Below, in pieces: positions 36,029 through 50,215 of a stretch of 64,000 nt of DNA. The stretch's first letter is position 1; every line of letters begins with the position of its first letter. The stretch comes from Nocardia sputorum (lineage in GTDB: Bacteria > Actinomycetota > Actinomycetes > Mycobacteriales > Mycobacteriaceae). The notes under the pieces were generated by a model. The model was not told where the DNA came from. It worked only from the letters and a program-made list of their open reading frames with translations, and did no database searches. The translations under genes were made by a program, and so were the position numbers. The DNA lies in the NCBI RefSeq assembly GCF_027924405.1, contig NZ_AP026978.1, forward strand, positions 4,092,001 to 4,156,000, written 5' to 3'.

Positions 36029-36156
36029 CTCTATGAAACTATCCACACCACCAACTCCCGACCACACCACCCCGAACACGGGATCATGCCGTCGATCATC
36101 AGCAGTCTCTGTGTGTTGTTTCAGATACCGCACAGTGGACGCGTAGCAACCTTTGT
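36029..36156 (-). other. 23S-5S spacer with the 3' arm of the pre-23S processing stem
   Basis: The spacer carries two segments complementary to the 16S-23S spacer: 36111-36121 (GTGTGTTGTTT) pairs with 39301-39311, and 36131-36143 (CACAGTGGACGCG) pairs with 39280-39292. Together they form the long stem expected to be cut by RNase III during 23S maturation. No tRNA gene is present. Confidence 0.85.
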
Positions 36157-41112
<4,956 letters not shown>

Positions 41113-41519
41113 ACTCACGAAACACCCCCGAAGAGGTGAATCAGAAATATCTAAACTAGAGTCCGAAAACCTAGCAAAACAATCGCCAGCCGGAAAATTA
41201 GCTGACAAAAAATGCCCGACCCTCCACACGGGGAGCGGAAGAGCCGGAACCAAAAAAATTTGGCACTGACATTCATCGACACACTATTGAGTTCTCAAAG
41301 AACACACGCACACACCATCGCCCCGGATTCTCCGGAACTTCAGTGAGGCAACTTTTCCAGCCTAGCCCATTCGTTCACCCGATCAAAACCGGGCTCCCGA
41401 TCGAGCCAGTGTGATCGTCAGGCGCTCCTCGTCCTACCTCGTTTCCCGGTCCTTCCGCTCAGCGTCTCCGCCTTGCTTCTCGGCTCCGGGTCGGTGTCCG
41501 TGTCGCTCTGACCTGGAAT
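41113..41519 (-). promoter_or_regulatory. rRNA operon leader with boxA-like antitermination element
   Basis: Untranslated leader of about 400 nt. GTTCTTTGAGAACTCAATAG (minus strand; its first 13 bases at 41291-41303) is the boxA-like element that recurs in the 16S-23S spacer and is typical of actinobacterial rrn leaders. An AT-rich tract (41115-41270) adjoins the 16S 5' end. No protein gene is supported here. Confidence 0.8.
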
Positions 41520-41548
41520 AAGTTACGCGGCGTCGAACGCTTCGTCAA
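41520..41548 (-). promoter_or_regulatory. rrnP: rRNA operon promoter
   Basis: On the minus strand, TTGACG (-35) and TAACTT (-10) are separated by exactly 17 bp. Transcription would start near 41512. This is the best sigma-A-type promoter in the gap between the WYL gene and the 16S gene. Confidence 0.78.
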
Positions 41549-41654
41549 ATCGCCTGCCCAGCGCGCGAATTCGCAGGTCAAAGGCGTGCGATCCGCGTGA
41601 TCACGACCCGAATGACACAAGTGTGATTCAGACCACGACAAGATCGATTCGGGC

Positions 41655-42623
41655 CTAGCCGGCGTTCCCCGATGCCCGGAGCAATTTGGCGCCGAGTCTT
41701 GCGAGGAGGTCTTTCATTTCGGTGGGTTCGACGACCTCGAAGTCCAGGTTCAGGTGCGCGATGCGAAGGGCGGTCCACTCCAGTGAATCCGCGGAGGTGC
41801 GCAGGAGACAGGTCCGCTCGTCCAGCGGTTCGATCTCCTCCGAGCGCACACGGAACGCCTCCACCAAGACCTCCGCGGAGGCATGGACCCGCAGGACCAC
41901 GTGGCGAACCGGCCTGGAGCGCGCCAACTGGCTGGTCACGAAACTCGCCGCGTCTTCGGCGGGCAGGGGCCGGGGCGCGCAGCGTATGCCGGTCGGCTGC
42001 GGTGAGGTCAACCGGTCCACGCGGAAAGTGCGCCAATCGGCGCGGTCGACGTCCCAGGCCACCAGATACCAGCGGCGGCCCGCGGAGACGAGACTGTGCG
42101 GTTCGGCCAGACGGCTGCTGTCCGCGTCGGTCTTGTCGCGGTATCGGAATCGGATTCGTTCGCTGTCGCGCGCGGCGGCGGCCAGGGTGACGAGCACCTC
42201 GGGATCGATCATCGGGCCGGCGGCCGGTCCGCCGAGGGACACGGTGGTGGCGTCTATCGCGTCGACCCTGCGGCGCAACCGGGACGGCAGGACTTGCTGC
42301 AACTTCACCAGGGCGCGGGCGGCCGATTCCTCGATCCCGATGACCGCACCCTGGGCCGCGCCGCGCAGTCCGAGTGTGATCGCGACCGCCTCCTCGTCGT
42401 CGAGCAGCAGCGGTGGCAGCGCCGCACCCGCTTCGAGGCGGTATCCGCCGAGGGCACCGAGGCCGGCCACCACCGGATATTCCAGCTCGCGCAGGCGCTC
42501 GACATCCCGCCGCACCGTTCGCACCGTGACCCCGAGCCGCGCCGCCAGTTCGGGGCCGCTCCACTCGCGGCGGGTCTGCAAGAGCGAGAGCAGTTGCAGC
42601 AGGCGCGCGGCGGTCTGGGTCAC
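41655..42623 (-). CDS. WYL-domain transcriptional regulator
   Basis: DeoR/YafY-type regulator of 322 residues. An N-terminal winged helix (about 5-65, WSGPELAARLGVTVRTVRRD) is followed by a WYL domain with RIRFRYRDK, EPHSLVSAGRRWYLVAWDVD and a WCX-type C-terminus. WYL proteins sense nucleic-acid or nucleotide ligands and often govern DNA-damage or drug-stress genes. The start is the GTG at 42623, six bases after a CATACT -10-like hexamer, so the mRNA is probably leaderless. It is divergent from the UvrA-like gene, its likely target. Confidence 0.9.
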   Translation of the reverse strand: MTQTAARLLQLLSLLQTRREWSGPELAARLGVTVRTVRRDVERLRELEYPVVAGLGALGGYRLEAGAALPPLLLDDEEAVAITLGLRGAAQGAVIGIEESAARALVKLQQVLPSRLRRRVDAIDATTVSLGGPAAGPMIDPEVLVTLAAAARDSERIRFRYRDKTDADSSRLAEPHSLVSAGRRWYLVAWDVDRADWRTFRVDRLTSPQPTGIRCAPRPLPAEDAASFVTSQLARSRPVRHVVLRVHASAEVLVEAFRVRSEEIEPLDERTCLLRTSADSLEWTALRIAHLNLDFEVVEPTEMKDLLARLGAKLLRASGNAG

Positions 42624-42685
42624 GGTCCCAGTATGGCCGCGAAGGAGGACAGATCCCGACCTCATCGGCCCCTAGCGTGACGGTC

Positions 42686-44977
42686 GTGCAAGCTCATCGA
42701 GACTCCATCACGATCGTCGGCGCGCGCGAGAACAACCTCCGCGACGTGTCACTGACGATCCCCAAAGGCAAGATCGTGGTCTTCACCGGCGTCTCCGGAT
42801 CGGGTAAGTCGTCGCTCGTCTTCGGCACCGTCGCGGTGGAGTCGCAGCGGCAGCTCAATGAGACCTTCACCTGGTTCATCCGCAACCGGCTGCCCAAATA
42901 CGAGCGGCCGGAGGCCGATGCGATCGACAATCTGGCGCCCGCCGTGGTCGTCGACCAGAAGCCCATCGGCGGCAACTCCCGGTCGACGGTGGGAACCATG
43001 ACCGATATCCAGTCGATCATCCGGGTGCTGTTCTCCCGGCACAGCGTGCCGAGCGCGGGTGAGGCGACTCGCTACTCGTTCAACGATCCGCTGGGCATGT
43101 GCCCCGCGTGCGGCGGCCTGGGCCAGGTGGTGCGCCCGGATCTGGACAAACTCCTCGATACCGGCAAGTCGCTCAACGAGGGCGCGATCACCTTCGGGCC
43201 CTTCGCGGTCGGAACATTCCAGTGGCAGCTCTACGCCGAGTCGGGGCTATTCGATCCCGACAAGCCACTGCGGGACTTCGATCCGGAAGAGTGGCAGTTG
43301 TTCCTGCACGGCAAGGGATTCCGGGTGCCGCGCAAGAACCGGAACGGCTCGGCGGGGAACAACGCCTACGAAGGTCTGCTGGAGCGGTTCGATCGCCTGT
43401 ATATCAAGCGCGACCTCGCCGCGTTGTCGGACAAGAATCGGGCAGCCGCCCGCGCGGTGGTCACCGAGGAGGTCTGCCCGGACTGCGGGGGCGCCCGGCT
43501 CAACGCCGCCGCGCTGGCGAGCCGGATCGATGGACTCGGCATCGCCGACTACGGCAGGCTGGAGGTCACCGACCTCATCGAGGTGCTCGCCGGCCTGGAT
43601 GATCCGGTGGCTCGACCGATCGCACAGGCGGCCATCGCCCGGCTGCGCCGGATCGAGGAGGTGGGGCTCGGCTATCTGTCGCTCGATCGGGAGACCGCGA
43701 CCCTGTCCGGCGGCGAGGCGCAGCGGCTGAAAGTCGTCCGGCATCTGGGCTCCAGCCTCACCGGCATGACCTACATCTTCGACGAGCCGAGCGTCGGCAT
43801 GCACCCCCGCGATGTGGGACGCCTCAACACACTGTTGCGGCGGCTCCGGGACAAGGGGAACACCGTGCTGGTGGTGGAGCACTCCCCCGATGTGATCGCC
43901 GTCGCCGACCACGTGGTCGACATGGGGCCTGGCGCTGGTTCGCACGGCGGACAGGTCGTGTTCCAAGGCACGGTCGATCAGCTGCGGGTCGCACGGACAC
44001 CCACCGGTGCGGGATTGCGCCGCGTGCGGCGGGTGAAGGAAGACGTCCGTGAGCCGACCGGTTGGCTCACCGTCACCGATGCCGACGCCTACAACCTCAA
44101 GAGTCTGACCGCACGGTTCCCGACCGGCGTGCTCACGGCGGTGACCGGCGTGGCCGGGTCCGGCAAGAGCACGCTGGTCTCGGGCGCGTTCGTCACCGCG
44201 CACCCACAGGTCATCGCGGTGAACCAGTCCGCGATCGCCGCCTCGCGACGTTCCAGCCCCGCCACCTATCTCGGCATCATGGACCCGCTGCGTCAGCTCT
44301 TCGCCAAGCGACACGGCGTCCGGCCGGGCTTGTTCAGTTTCAACTCGGACGGCGCCTGCGGGGAATGCGACGGCGCGGGAGCGATCTTCACCGACTTGGC
44401 ATACATGGACCCGGTCACCACGGTCTGTCAGGCCTGTCACGGGCGCAGGTACCGGCCGGAAGCGCTCGCCTACGAGATCCGCGGAGCGTCGATCGCCGAC
44501 GTCCTGGAGATGTCCGCCGAGGACGCGCTGGATTTCTGGGCGGAAGACGGGGACCGGCGCATTCGCACACCGTTGCGGGCGCTGCTCGACGTCGGTCTCG
44601 GCTACCTCACCCTCGGTCGCGCGCTCTCCTCGCTGTCCGGCGGCGAACGCCAGCGCGTCAAGCTGGCCGATCATCTCCAGCGGCGCGACGGCGCCGGGGT
44701 ATACGTGCTGGACGAGCCGACCACCGGGCTGCACATGGCCGACGTCGACACGCTGGTGGGGCTGCTGGATCGGCTGGTCGACGCGGGCAACACGGTGATC
44801 GTCATCGAGCACGACCTGGACGTCGTCGCGCGCGCGGATTGGGTGATCGATCTCGGCCCCGACGGTGGAAAGCACGGCGGCGAGATAGTTTTCGCCGGGA
44901 CCCCGGCGGCCTTGCTGGCAGATCACCGGTCGCTGACCGCGGAGTACCTGCGGCGCAGTGTCGCCGCCCGAGTATGA
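42686..44977 (+). CDS. UvrA-like ABC ATPase (DrrC/UvrA2 class), drug-resistance type
   Basis: UvrA paralogue of about 763 residues, much shorter than the roughly 950-residue UvrA. It has two ATPase units: Walker A motifs GVSGSGKSS (near residue 36) and GVAGSGKST (near 490), signatures LSGGEAQRLK and LSGGERQRVK, and zinc-finger pairs CPACGG, CPDCGG, CGECDGAG and CQACHG. The size and layout match DrrC of the daunorubicin producer, which is thought to remove intercalated drug from DNA; the UvrB-interaction region appears reduced. A TAGCGT -10-like hexamer at 42673 favours a leaderless start at the GTG at 42686; the GTG at 42677 is the alternative. Confidence 0.9.
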   Translation: MQAHRDSITIVGARENNLRDVSLTIPKGKIVVFTGVSGSGKSSLVFGTVAVESQRQLNETFTWFIRNRLPKYERPEADAIDNLAPAVVVDQKPIGGNSRSTVGTMTDIQSIIRVLFSRHSVPSAGEATRYSFNDPLGMCPACGGLGQVVRPDLDKLLDTGKSLNEGAITFGPFAVGTFQWQLYAESGLFDPDKPLRDFDPEEWQLFLHGKGFRVPRKNRNGSAGNNAYEGLLERFDRLYIKRDLAALSDKNRAAARAVVTEEVCPDCGGARLNAAALASRIDGLGIADYGRLEVTDLIEVLAGLDDPVARPIAQAAIARLRRIEEVGLGYLSLDRETATLSGGEAQRLKVVRHLGSSLTGMTYIFDEPSVGMHPRDVGRLNTLLRRLRDKGNTVLVVEHSPDVIAVADHVVDMGPGAGSHGGQVVFQGTVDQLRVARTPTGAGLRRVRRVKEDVREPTGWLTVTDADAYNLKSLTARFPTGVLTAVTGVAGSGKSTLVSGAFVTAHPQVIAVNQSAIAASRRSSPATYLGIMDPLRQLFAKRHGVRPGLFSFNSDGACGECDGAGAIFTDLAYMDPVTTVCQACHGRRYRPEALAYEIRGASIADVLEMSAEDALDFWAEDGDRRIRTPLRALLDVGLGYLTLGRALSSLSGGERQRVKLADHLQRRDGAGVYVLDEPTTGLHMADVDTLVGLLDRLVDAGNTVIVIEHDLDVVARADWVIDLGPDGGKHGGEIVFAGTPAALLADHRSLTAEYLRRSVAARV

Positions 44978-45087
44978 CCGCCCGCAAGCAGCTATCTCGC
45001 CGTTTCCGGCGGACGATGTCCAATGCCGAGATCCACTGATGTCCGCAGGACGGCACAGGGGCGCATGCCGCGGCGCATGATGAACCT

Positions 45088-45966
45088 ATGACGACACGGG
45101 AGGTGGTTCGGGCGGGAGCTTTCGCACGGATCTACGACCCGAGCGCCGGTGAAACGGAACAGTGGTACATCAACGACCACACGATTCTTCGCGACGACGC
45201 CGGACGGTGGCATCTTTTCGGAATCACCCATCCGGAACCCGCGGACCCGTTCGACGAGACCGAGTTCGCCCACGCCGTCGCGGACCGGCTGCACGGGCCG
45301 TGGACCAAGCACGATTGCGCCCTGCGAGTGGACCGGGACTACGGCGAAACGCATCTGTGGGCGCCTTACGTGGTCGGCGCCCGTGGGCAGTACTACATGT
45401 TCTACGCGGCGGGCGGCGCCGACCGCACCGGCGCGGCGATGAACCTGGCGACCTCGCCGGACCTGTTCCGCTGGACCAGATCGCCGGCGGGCCCCCTGTT
45501 CCACGACGGCTACGACGCGCGCGACCCCATGGTGGTGCGCGTGGGCGACCAGTGGGTGCTGTACTACTGCGCGACCAGCGCCCCGGCGGGGGGTCATCAC
45601 GTCGTCGCCTACCGCACCAGCACCGACCTCGTACACTGGGGCGAGCGGCACATCGCCTACACGGACCCGGCCAAAGGCACCGAAGCGGGCAATACCGAAT
45701 CTCCTTACGTCGTCCGGCATGACGGATGGTGGTACCTGTTCATCGGCCCTCGCCCGGGTTATGTCGGCACCGATGTCTTTCGCAGCGACAGCCCTTTTCG
45801 CTTCCGCATCGGAGACAAGGTCGGCCACATCGCCGCGCACGCCGCCGAAGTGATCCACGACGACGGCCGGTGGTGGATCACCAGCGCGGGCTGGGGTCAG
45901 GGCGGGGTCCATCTGGCGCCGCTGCGCTTTCCGCAGTCGCGCGTCGTCAAAACGGTTCCGCGCTAG
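45088..45966 (+). CDS. GH43-like five-bladed propeller glycosidase
   Basis: Cytosolic protein of 292 residues with the repeated W/Y-rich blades of the GH43/GH32 five-bladed propeller (GRWHLFGITH, GQYYMFYAAGG, DQWVLYYCATS, GWWYLFIGP, GRWWITSAG). The expected acidic triad can be placed at WYINDHTI, ARDPMVV and GNTESPYV, in the right order for a furanosidase-type enzyme. No signal peptide is present. It is the first gene of a probable pentoside locus. Whether it hydrolyses arabinofuranosides, fructosides or another sugar cannot be read from the sequence. Confidence 0.78.
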   Translation: MTTREVVRAGAFARIYDPSAGETEQWYINDHTILRDDAGRWHLFGITHPEPADPFDETEFAHAVADRLHGPWTKHDCALRVDRDYGETHLWAPYVVGARGQYYMFYAAGGADRTGAAMNLATSPDLFRWTRSPAGPLFHDGYDARDPMVVRVGDQWVLYYCATSAPAGGHHVVAYRTSTDLVHWGERHIAYTDPAKGTEAGNTESPYVVRHDGWWYLFIGPRPGYVGTDVFRSDSPFRFRIGDKVGHIAAHAAEVIHDDGRWWITSAGWGQGGVHLAPLRFPQSRVVKTVPR

Positions 45967-46075
45967 GCGGACCGGCGAGCGCGATTTCGGCGAAACGCGT
46001 CTCCGGTCCGGCCGCGGCTGGTATCTGTTGATCGAGTCGAACTCTCCGATCACCCCACCTACGGGAGGGACCGGC

Positions 46076-47488
46076 ATGGCCCGTATCGGCGTTATCAGCA
46101 TTTCCGATGGCCGCGACTATGTGCATGCGGGCATCGCCGATTTCATCGCCTCCAGCGAGGACCGGCTGGTGGCCGCGCTGGAGCAGGCGGGCCACGACGT
46201 GGTCCGCGGCGCGGCGCCGGTCAGCGACAACGCGCTGGCGAGTTCGGTGGCGCGCACGGTCGCGGCGGCGGGCGTCGATCTGACCGTCCTGCACTACGCG
46301 GTGTGGGCGTTCCCGCACTTCACCATGCTCGCTGCGGGCGCGATACCCGGGCCGCTGCTGTTGCTGTCGAATATCGACCCGGTGCAACCGGGCATGGTGG
46401 GCATGCTCGCCGCGGGTGGCGCGTTGGATCAGATCGGACGCAAGCACAGCAGACTGTGGGGTGACCCGTCCGATCCCGAGCTCATCGAGGCCATCGGCGT
46501 GCGCGCGCGAGCCGCGGCGGCCGTATCCGGCTTGCGCGGTTCGACGTTCGGGCGCTTCGGTGGGCGGCCGATGGGCATGAACACCGCGGTCGCCAATACC
46601 GATCAGTGGCAGCGGCAGTTCGGCATCGACGTCGAGGAAATCGATCAGTGGGAGATCGTGCGGCGCGCCGAGCTGGCCGACGCCGGCGAGGCGAGGGCCG
46701 CGCGGGAGTGGCTGGAGCGGCACACCGCGGGCGTGCACTACGACGGCGTGAAACTCACTCCGCAGCTGCTGGAACGCCAGATCCGCTCCTATCTAGCGGT
46801 CCGTGAACTGATCGCCGAATGGCGGCTGGATTTCTCGGGGATCAAGGGGCAGCCCGAACTCACCCAGTATTTCGCCACCATGGACGTCACCGAGGCGTTC
46901 CTCAACGATCCCTACGACTGGAACGGCCCGAAGGAACCGCACGTCTGCGCCACCGAAGCGGACATGGACGGCGCGCTGACCATGCAACTGCTCAAGCGGA
47001 TCGCGGGCACCCCGGTGCTGTTCGCCGACGTCCGGCACTACCACGCCGATCGCGACATCTGGGATCTGTGCAATTCCGGCCAGCACGCCACCTGGTTCGC
47101 CGCGCGCAGCGCCGATCCCGCGGAGAACCTCGCGAAGGTGCACCTTTATCCGGAGGTGTTCTTCTTCCCCGCGGGCGGAGCCTCGGTGCACCATCTGGCC
47201 GCGCCGGGACAGATGACCCTGGCGCGGCTCACCCGTCTGGACGGCGCCTACCGCATGCAGCTGATGCTCGGCGAGTTCGAGCACTACGACCAGCAGACCA
47301 ACGACGCGCTGATGAAGCAGTCGACCTGGGAGTGGCCGCACGCGTTCGCCCGGCTGGACGCGCGCGCCGAGGACTTCCTGAACCGCTTCGGCGCCAACCA
47401 CATCCACGCGGTGCCCGGTGACCACCGGGCCGTCCTGCGCGCGACGTGCGAGCTGCTCGACGTCACGCTGGACGAGTTCACGCGGTGA
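46076..47488 (+). CDS. L-fucose/L-arabinose isomerase-family protein
   Basis: Ketol isomerase-fold protein of 470 residues. It starts MARIGVISISDGRDYVHAGI at the ATG at 46076, which follows GGGAGGG. Probable metal ligands are the Glu and Asp in CATEADMDGALTMQLL (near 294) and His in LCNSGQHATWF (near 336). The L-fucose and D-arabinose stereochemistries match, and many FucI-type enzymes act on D-arabinose to give D-ribulose. The actual substrate here is not known. Its stop overlaps the start of a sugar kinase gene, which strongly implies sequential isomerase and kinase steps. Confidence 0.83.
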   Translation: MARIGVISISDGRDYVHAGIADFIASSEDRLVAALEQAGHDVVRGAAPVSDNALASSVARTVAAAGVDLTVLHYAVWAFPHFTMLAAGAIPGPLLLLSNIDPVQPGMVGMLAAGGALDQIGRKHSRLWGDPSDPELIEAIGVRARAAAAVSGLRGSTFGRFGGRPMGMNTAVANTDQWQRQFGIDVEEIDQWEIVRRAELADAGEARAAREWLERHTAGVHYDGVKLTPQLLERQIRSYLAVRELIAEWRLDFSGIKGQPELTQYFATMDVTEAFLNDPYDWNGPKEPHVCATEADMDGALTMQLLKRIAGTPVLFADVRHYHADRDIWDLCNSGQHATWFAARSADPAENLAKVHLYPEVFFFPAGGASVHHLAAPGQMTLARLTRLDGAYRMQLMLGEFEHYDQQTNDALMKQSTWEWPHAFARLDARAEDFLNRFGANHIHAVPGDHRAVLRATCELLDVTLDEFTR

Positions 47489-48972
47489 CGATGTTCCTCG
47501 GCATCGACATCGGGACTTCGAGTTCCAAGGGCGTGCTCACCGATGCCCGCGGCAGCATCGTCGCCAGGGCCGAGCGGGCGCACGAGGTGTCCATGCCGCA
47601 TCCCGGCTGGGTGGAGCACGACGCGGAGACGGTCTGGTGGGCCGACTTCGTCGCGCTCGCCCGCGAGTTGACGACGGCTACCGGCGGCGTCGCGCTGGAG
47701 GGTCTCGCGGTGTCCGGGATCGGCCCGTGCCTGCTGCCCGCCGATGCGCAGGGCAGGCCGTTGCGCCCGGCCATCCTCTACGGCGTCGACACCAGGGCCG
47801 GCGCCGAGATCGGTGAACTGAACGCCGAATTCGGCGCACGGGCCGTGCTCGACCGCGCCGGGTCACCACTGACCAGCCAGGCGGTCGGCCCGAAGGCCCG
47901 CTGGCTGGCCCGGCACGAGCCGGACGTCGCCGCACGCACCGCGATGCTGCTGATGGCGAGCTCTTTCCTGGTGTACCGGCTCACCGGTCGCTACGTTCTC
48001 GACCACCAATCGGCCAGTCAGTGCGTACCCCTGTACGACCTGCGCGCACGTGCGTGGGCGGCGGACTGGGCAGAGCGGATCGTGCCGGGCTGGGCATTGC
48101 CGGAGCTGGCGTGGCCCACCGAGATCGTCGGCCGGGTGAGCGCCGACGCGGCGGCCGCCACGGGGCTTCCGGCGGGGCTGCCGGTCACCACCGGGACCAT
48201 CGATGCCTGGGCCGAGGCGGCCAGCGTGGGCGTCCGCGCTCCGGGCGACGCCATGATCATGTACGGCACCACGATGTTCCTGGTGCAGGTGCTCACCGAC
48301 CCGCGCCCGCATCCCGGTCTCTGGGGCACCTGCGGCACCTGGCCGGATACGTACACACTCGCCGCGGGTATGGCCACCTCCGGCGCGGTGACCGACTGGC
48401 TGCGCAAGCTCGTGGGCGGGGAGTTCACCGACCTGGTCGCGGCGGCGGCGGACGTGCCCGCGGGCAGCCGAGGGCTGCTCGCACTGCCGTATTTCGCCGG
48501 GGAGCGCACTCCGTTGTTCGACCCGGACGCGCGCGGCGTCGTCGCGGGACTCACCCTGGGGCACGGACGGGCCGAGCTCTACCGGGCGGTTCTGGAGGGC
48601 ATCGCGTACGGGGTACGGCACAACCTGGAGGCCATGACCGAAGCCGGCGGGCGGGCGGGGCGTCTGGTGGCGGTGGGCGGCGGCACCAAAGGCGGGCTGT
48701 GGACCCGGATCGTCTCCGATGTCACCGGGCTGCCGCAGCAATTGCCCGCCGACACCGTCGGCGCGAGCCTGGGCGACGCTCTGCTCGCGGCCGAGGCGGC
48801 CGGGGTCGACACCTCGGGGTGGAATCCCGTCGTCGATACCGTGCGGCCGCACCCGGAACACGTCGCGAAATATGAGGAGTACTACCGGCACTACCGAGAT
48901 CTGTACGATCGCACGACGGATATCGCGCATTTCCTTGCGGCCGAACAGCACCGTGCCGGCGCGTCTTCCTGA
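47485..48972 (+). CDS. FGGY-family carbohydrate kinase (ketopentose kinase candidate)
   Basis: Sugar kinase of 495 residues. The ATP-binding start is GIDIGTSSSKGVLTD. The catalytic base is Asp near residue 239 in GTIDAWAEAASVG, and the C-terminal adenosine loop is VAVGGGTKGGLW. The GTG at 47485 overlaps the isomerase stop (GTGA); the ATG at 47491 is an alternative. Coupled to the isomerase, it probably phosphorylates the ketose product, for example D-ribulose or L-ribulose/fuculose. It differs clearly from the xylulokinase-like kinase at 50937, so the locus encodes two ketose kinases. Confidence 0.88.
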   Translation: MTMFLGIDIGTSSSKGVLTDARGSIVARAERAHEVSMPHPGWVEHDAETVWWADFVALARELTTATGGVALEGLAVSGIGPCLLPADAQGRPLRPAILYGVDTRAGAEIGELNAEFGARAVLDRAGSPLTSQAVGPKARWLARHEPDVAARTAMLLMASSFLVYRLTGRYVLDHQSASQCVPLYDLRARAWAADWAERIVPGWALPELAWPTEIVGRVSADAAAATGLPAGLPVTTGTIDAWAEAASVGVRAPGDAMIMYGTTMFLVQVLTDPRPHPGLWGTCGTWPDTYTLAAGMATSGAVTDWLRKLVGGEFTDLVAAAADVPAGSRGLLALPYFAGERTPLFDPDARGVVAGLTLGHGRAELYRAVLEGIAYGVRHNLEAMTEAGGRAGRLVAVGGGTKGGLWTRIVSDVTGLPQQLPADTVGASLGDALLAAEAAGVDTSGWNPVVDTVRPHPEHVAKYEEYYRHYRDLYDRTTDIAHFLAAEQHRAGASS

Positions 48973-49028
48973 TCGCGGATGCCCGTGCGACGATGCAGAG
49001 TCGGTTCGCGGAACGATACGAGGATTGC

Positions 49029-49121
49029 ATGCCCACGATCACTCTGACCCAGGACAATTTCGACTCCGTCGTCGCCTCTCATCCGATCGTGCTCGGTGAT
49101 TGGTGGGCCGGCTGGTGTGGG
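49029..49121 (+). pseudogene. Thioredoxin gene relic (N-terminal third only)
   Basis: An ATG behind GAGGAT opens MPTITLTQDNFDSVVASHPI and then VLGDWWAGWCG, unmistakably the start of a thioredoxin up to the first active-site Cys. It then reads RLAAAGG instead of PC and loses all similarity; the frame stops at 49208. Family enzymes need CGPC and about 110 residues, so it cannot be functional. The missing two thirds appear deleted, with the GH172 gene joined directly downstream. Confidence 0.82.
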
Positions 49122-49192
49122 CGACTGGCCGCGGCGGGCGGGACGGAGACCGCGCGGCGAGTCGGGCTCGCGCCGACCGCGCCCCGATACGG

Positions 49193-50215
49193 GTGGCCGG
49201 GATTGTGACCGCGCCGGGCGGTGAGCTGTGGCGGCTGGACGGCACGCGAACCCGGTCGGTCAGCGCCGAGAATCCGACGGGCGCGCCGGGCGCGGGCGCG
49301 CGGGCGACCGACGGCACCGGAGCGCATGCGGCGCGGCTGTTGGGCCCGGGCTGGAAGGTCTCGCCCTCCATCGCGCTCGCGCACGGCGAGACCGCCACAC
49401 TGGCCGACGTTTCCGGCCCCGGAGTGTTCCGGCATTTCTGGTTGACCACCGAGCGTTCCGTCCTCCGCGGGCTGACGCTGCGCATGACCTGGGACGACGC
49501 ACCAGCGCCCGCGATCGAGTCGCCACTCGGCGACTTCTTCTGCAACGGCTGGGGCGAGACGGCCCTGCTCGGTTCGGAGATGGTGGTCGTCGCGCCCGCC
49601 GGTGGCTTGAACAGCTATTGGCCCATGCCGTTTCGGCACCGTGCGCGCATCACGCTGGAGAATCGTTGCGGGCGCGAAGTTCCCGTGTACTACCAGGCGA
49701 CCTACACCGAAGAGGACGTGCCGGACGACGCGGGGTATCTGCACACACGATGGACGCATACGACCGGCGTGGGGACTCCGGCGGTTCACACGATTCTCGA
49801 CACGGTGCCAGGACCGGGCCGTTACGTCGGCACCTACCTCGCCATCCGCCCGTGCGCCCCGGGATGGTGGGGCGAAGGCGAAGTGAAGTTCTTTCTCGAC
49901 GGGGACACCGACCATCCCACGATTTGCGGCACGGGTACCGAGGACTATTTCGGCGGGGCCTGGAATTTCGACCTCGACGGGACATACCGCACGTATTCCA
50001 CGCCCTATCTCGGGCTGCACCAGGTACTGCCGCCGGAGCAGATCTATCGTCCGGAGCAGCGGTTCGGCATGTACCGCTGGCATGTGCGCGACCCCATCTG
50101 TTACGAGCGCGAGCTGCGCGTCACCGTGCAGGCTCTCGGATGGCAGGACGCGGCGACCTATCTCCCGCTGGCGGACGCGGAGGTGGCGACCACCGCCTGG
50201 TGGTATCAGGGCTGA
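49193..50215 (+). CDS. GH172 (DUF2961) glycoside hydrolase-like protein
   Basis: Protein of about 340 residues of DUF2961, now glycoside hydrolase family 172, whose known members include fructofuranosidases and exo-acting D-arabinofuranosidases that attack mycobacterial arabinan. Family stretches include GPGVFRHFWLTTE, LGDFFCNGWGE, NSYWPMPFRHRARITLENR and CGTGTEDYFGGAWNFD; the Glu in GTEDYFGG is in the conserved active-site region. No signal peptide is seen. The start is uncertain: GTG at 49193 or 49205, neither with a good ribosome site. The 3' end overlaps the convergent hypothetical gene by 10 bp. Confidence 0.85.
   Translation: MAGIVTAPGGELWRLDGTRTRSVSAENPTGAPGAGARATDGTGAHAARLLGPGWKVSPSIALAHGETATLADVSGPGVFRHFWLTTERSVLRGLTLRMTWDDAPAPAIESPLGDFFCNGWGETALLGSEMVVVAPAGGLNSYWPMPFRHRARITLENRCGREVPVYYQATYTEEDVPDDAGYLHTRWTHTTGVGTPAVHTILDTVPGPGRYVGTYLAIRPCAPGWWGEGEVKFFLDGDTDHPTICGTGTEDYFGGAWNFDLDGTYRTYSTPYLGLHQVLPPEQIYRPEQRFGMYRWHVRDPICYERELRVTVQALGWQDAATYLPLADAEVATTAWWYQG

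Noticed and set aside
41291..41303. GTTCTCAAAGAAC as a repressor palindrome
   Set aside because: It is the boxA-like antitermination element of the rRNA leader; a similar copy lies before the 23S gene.
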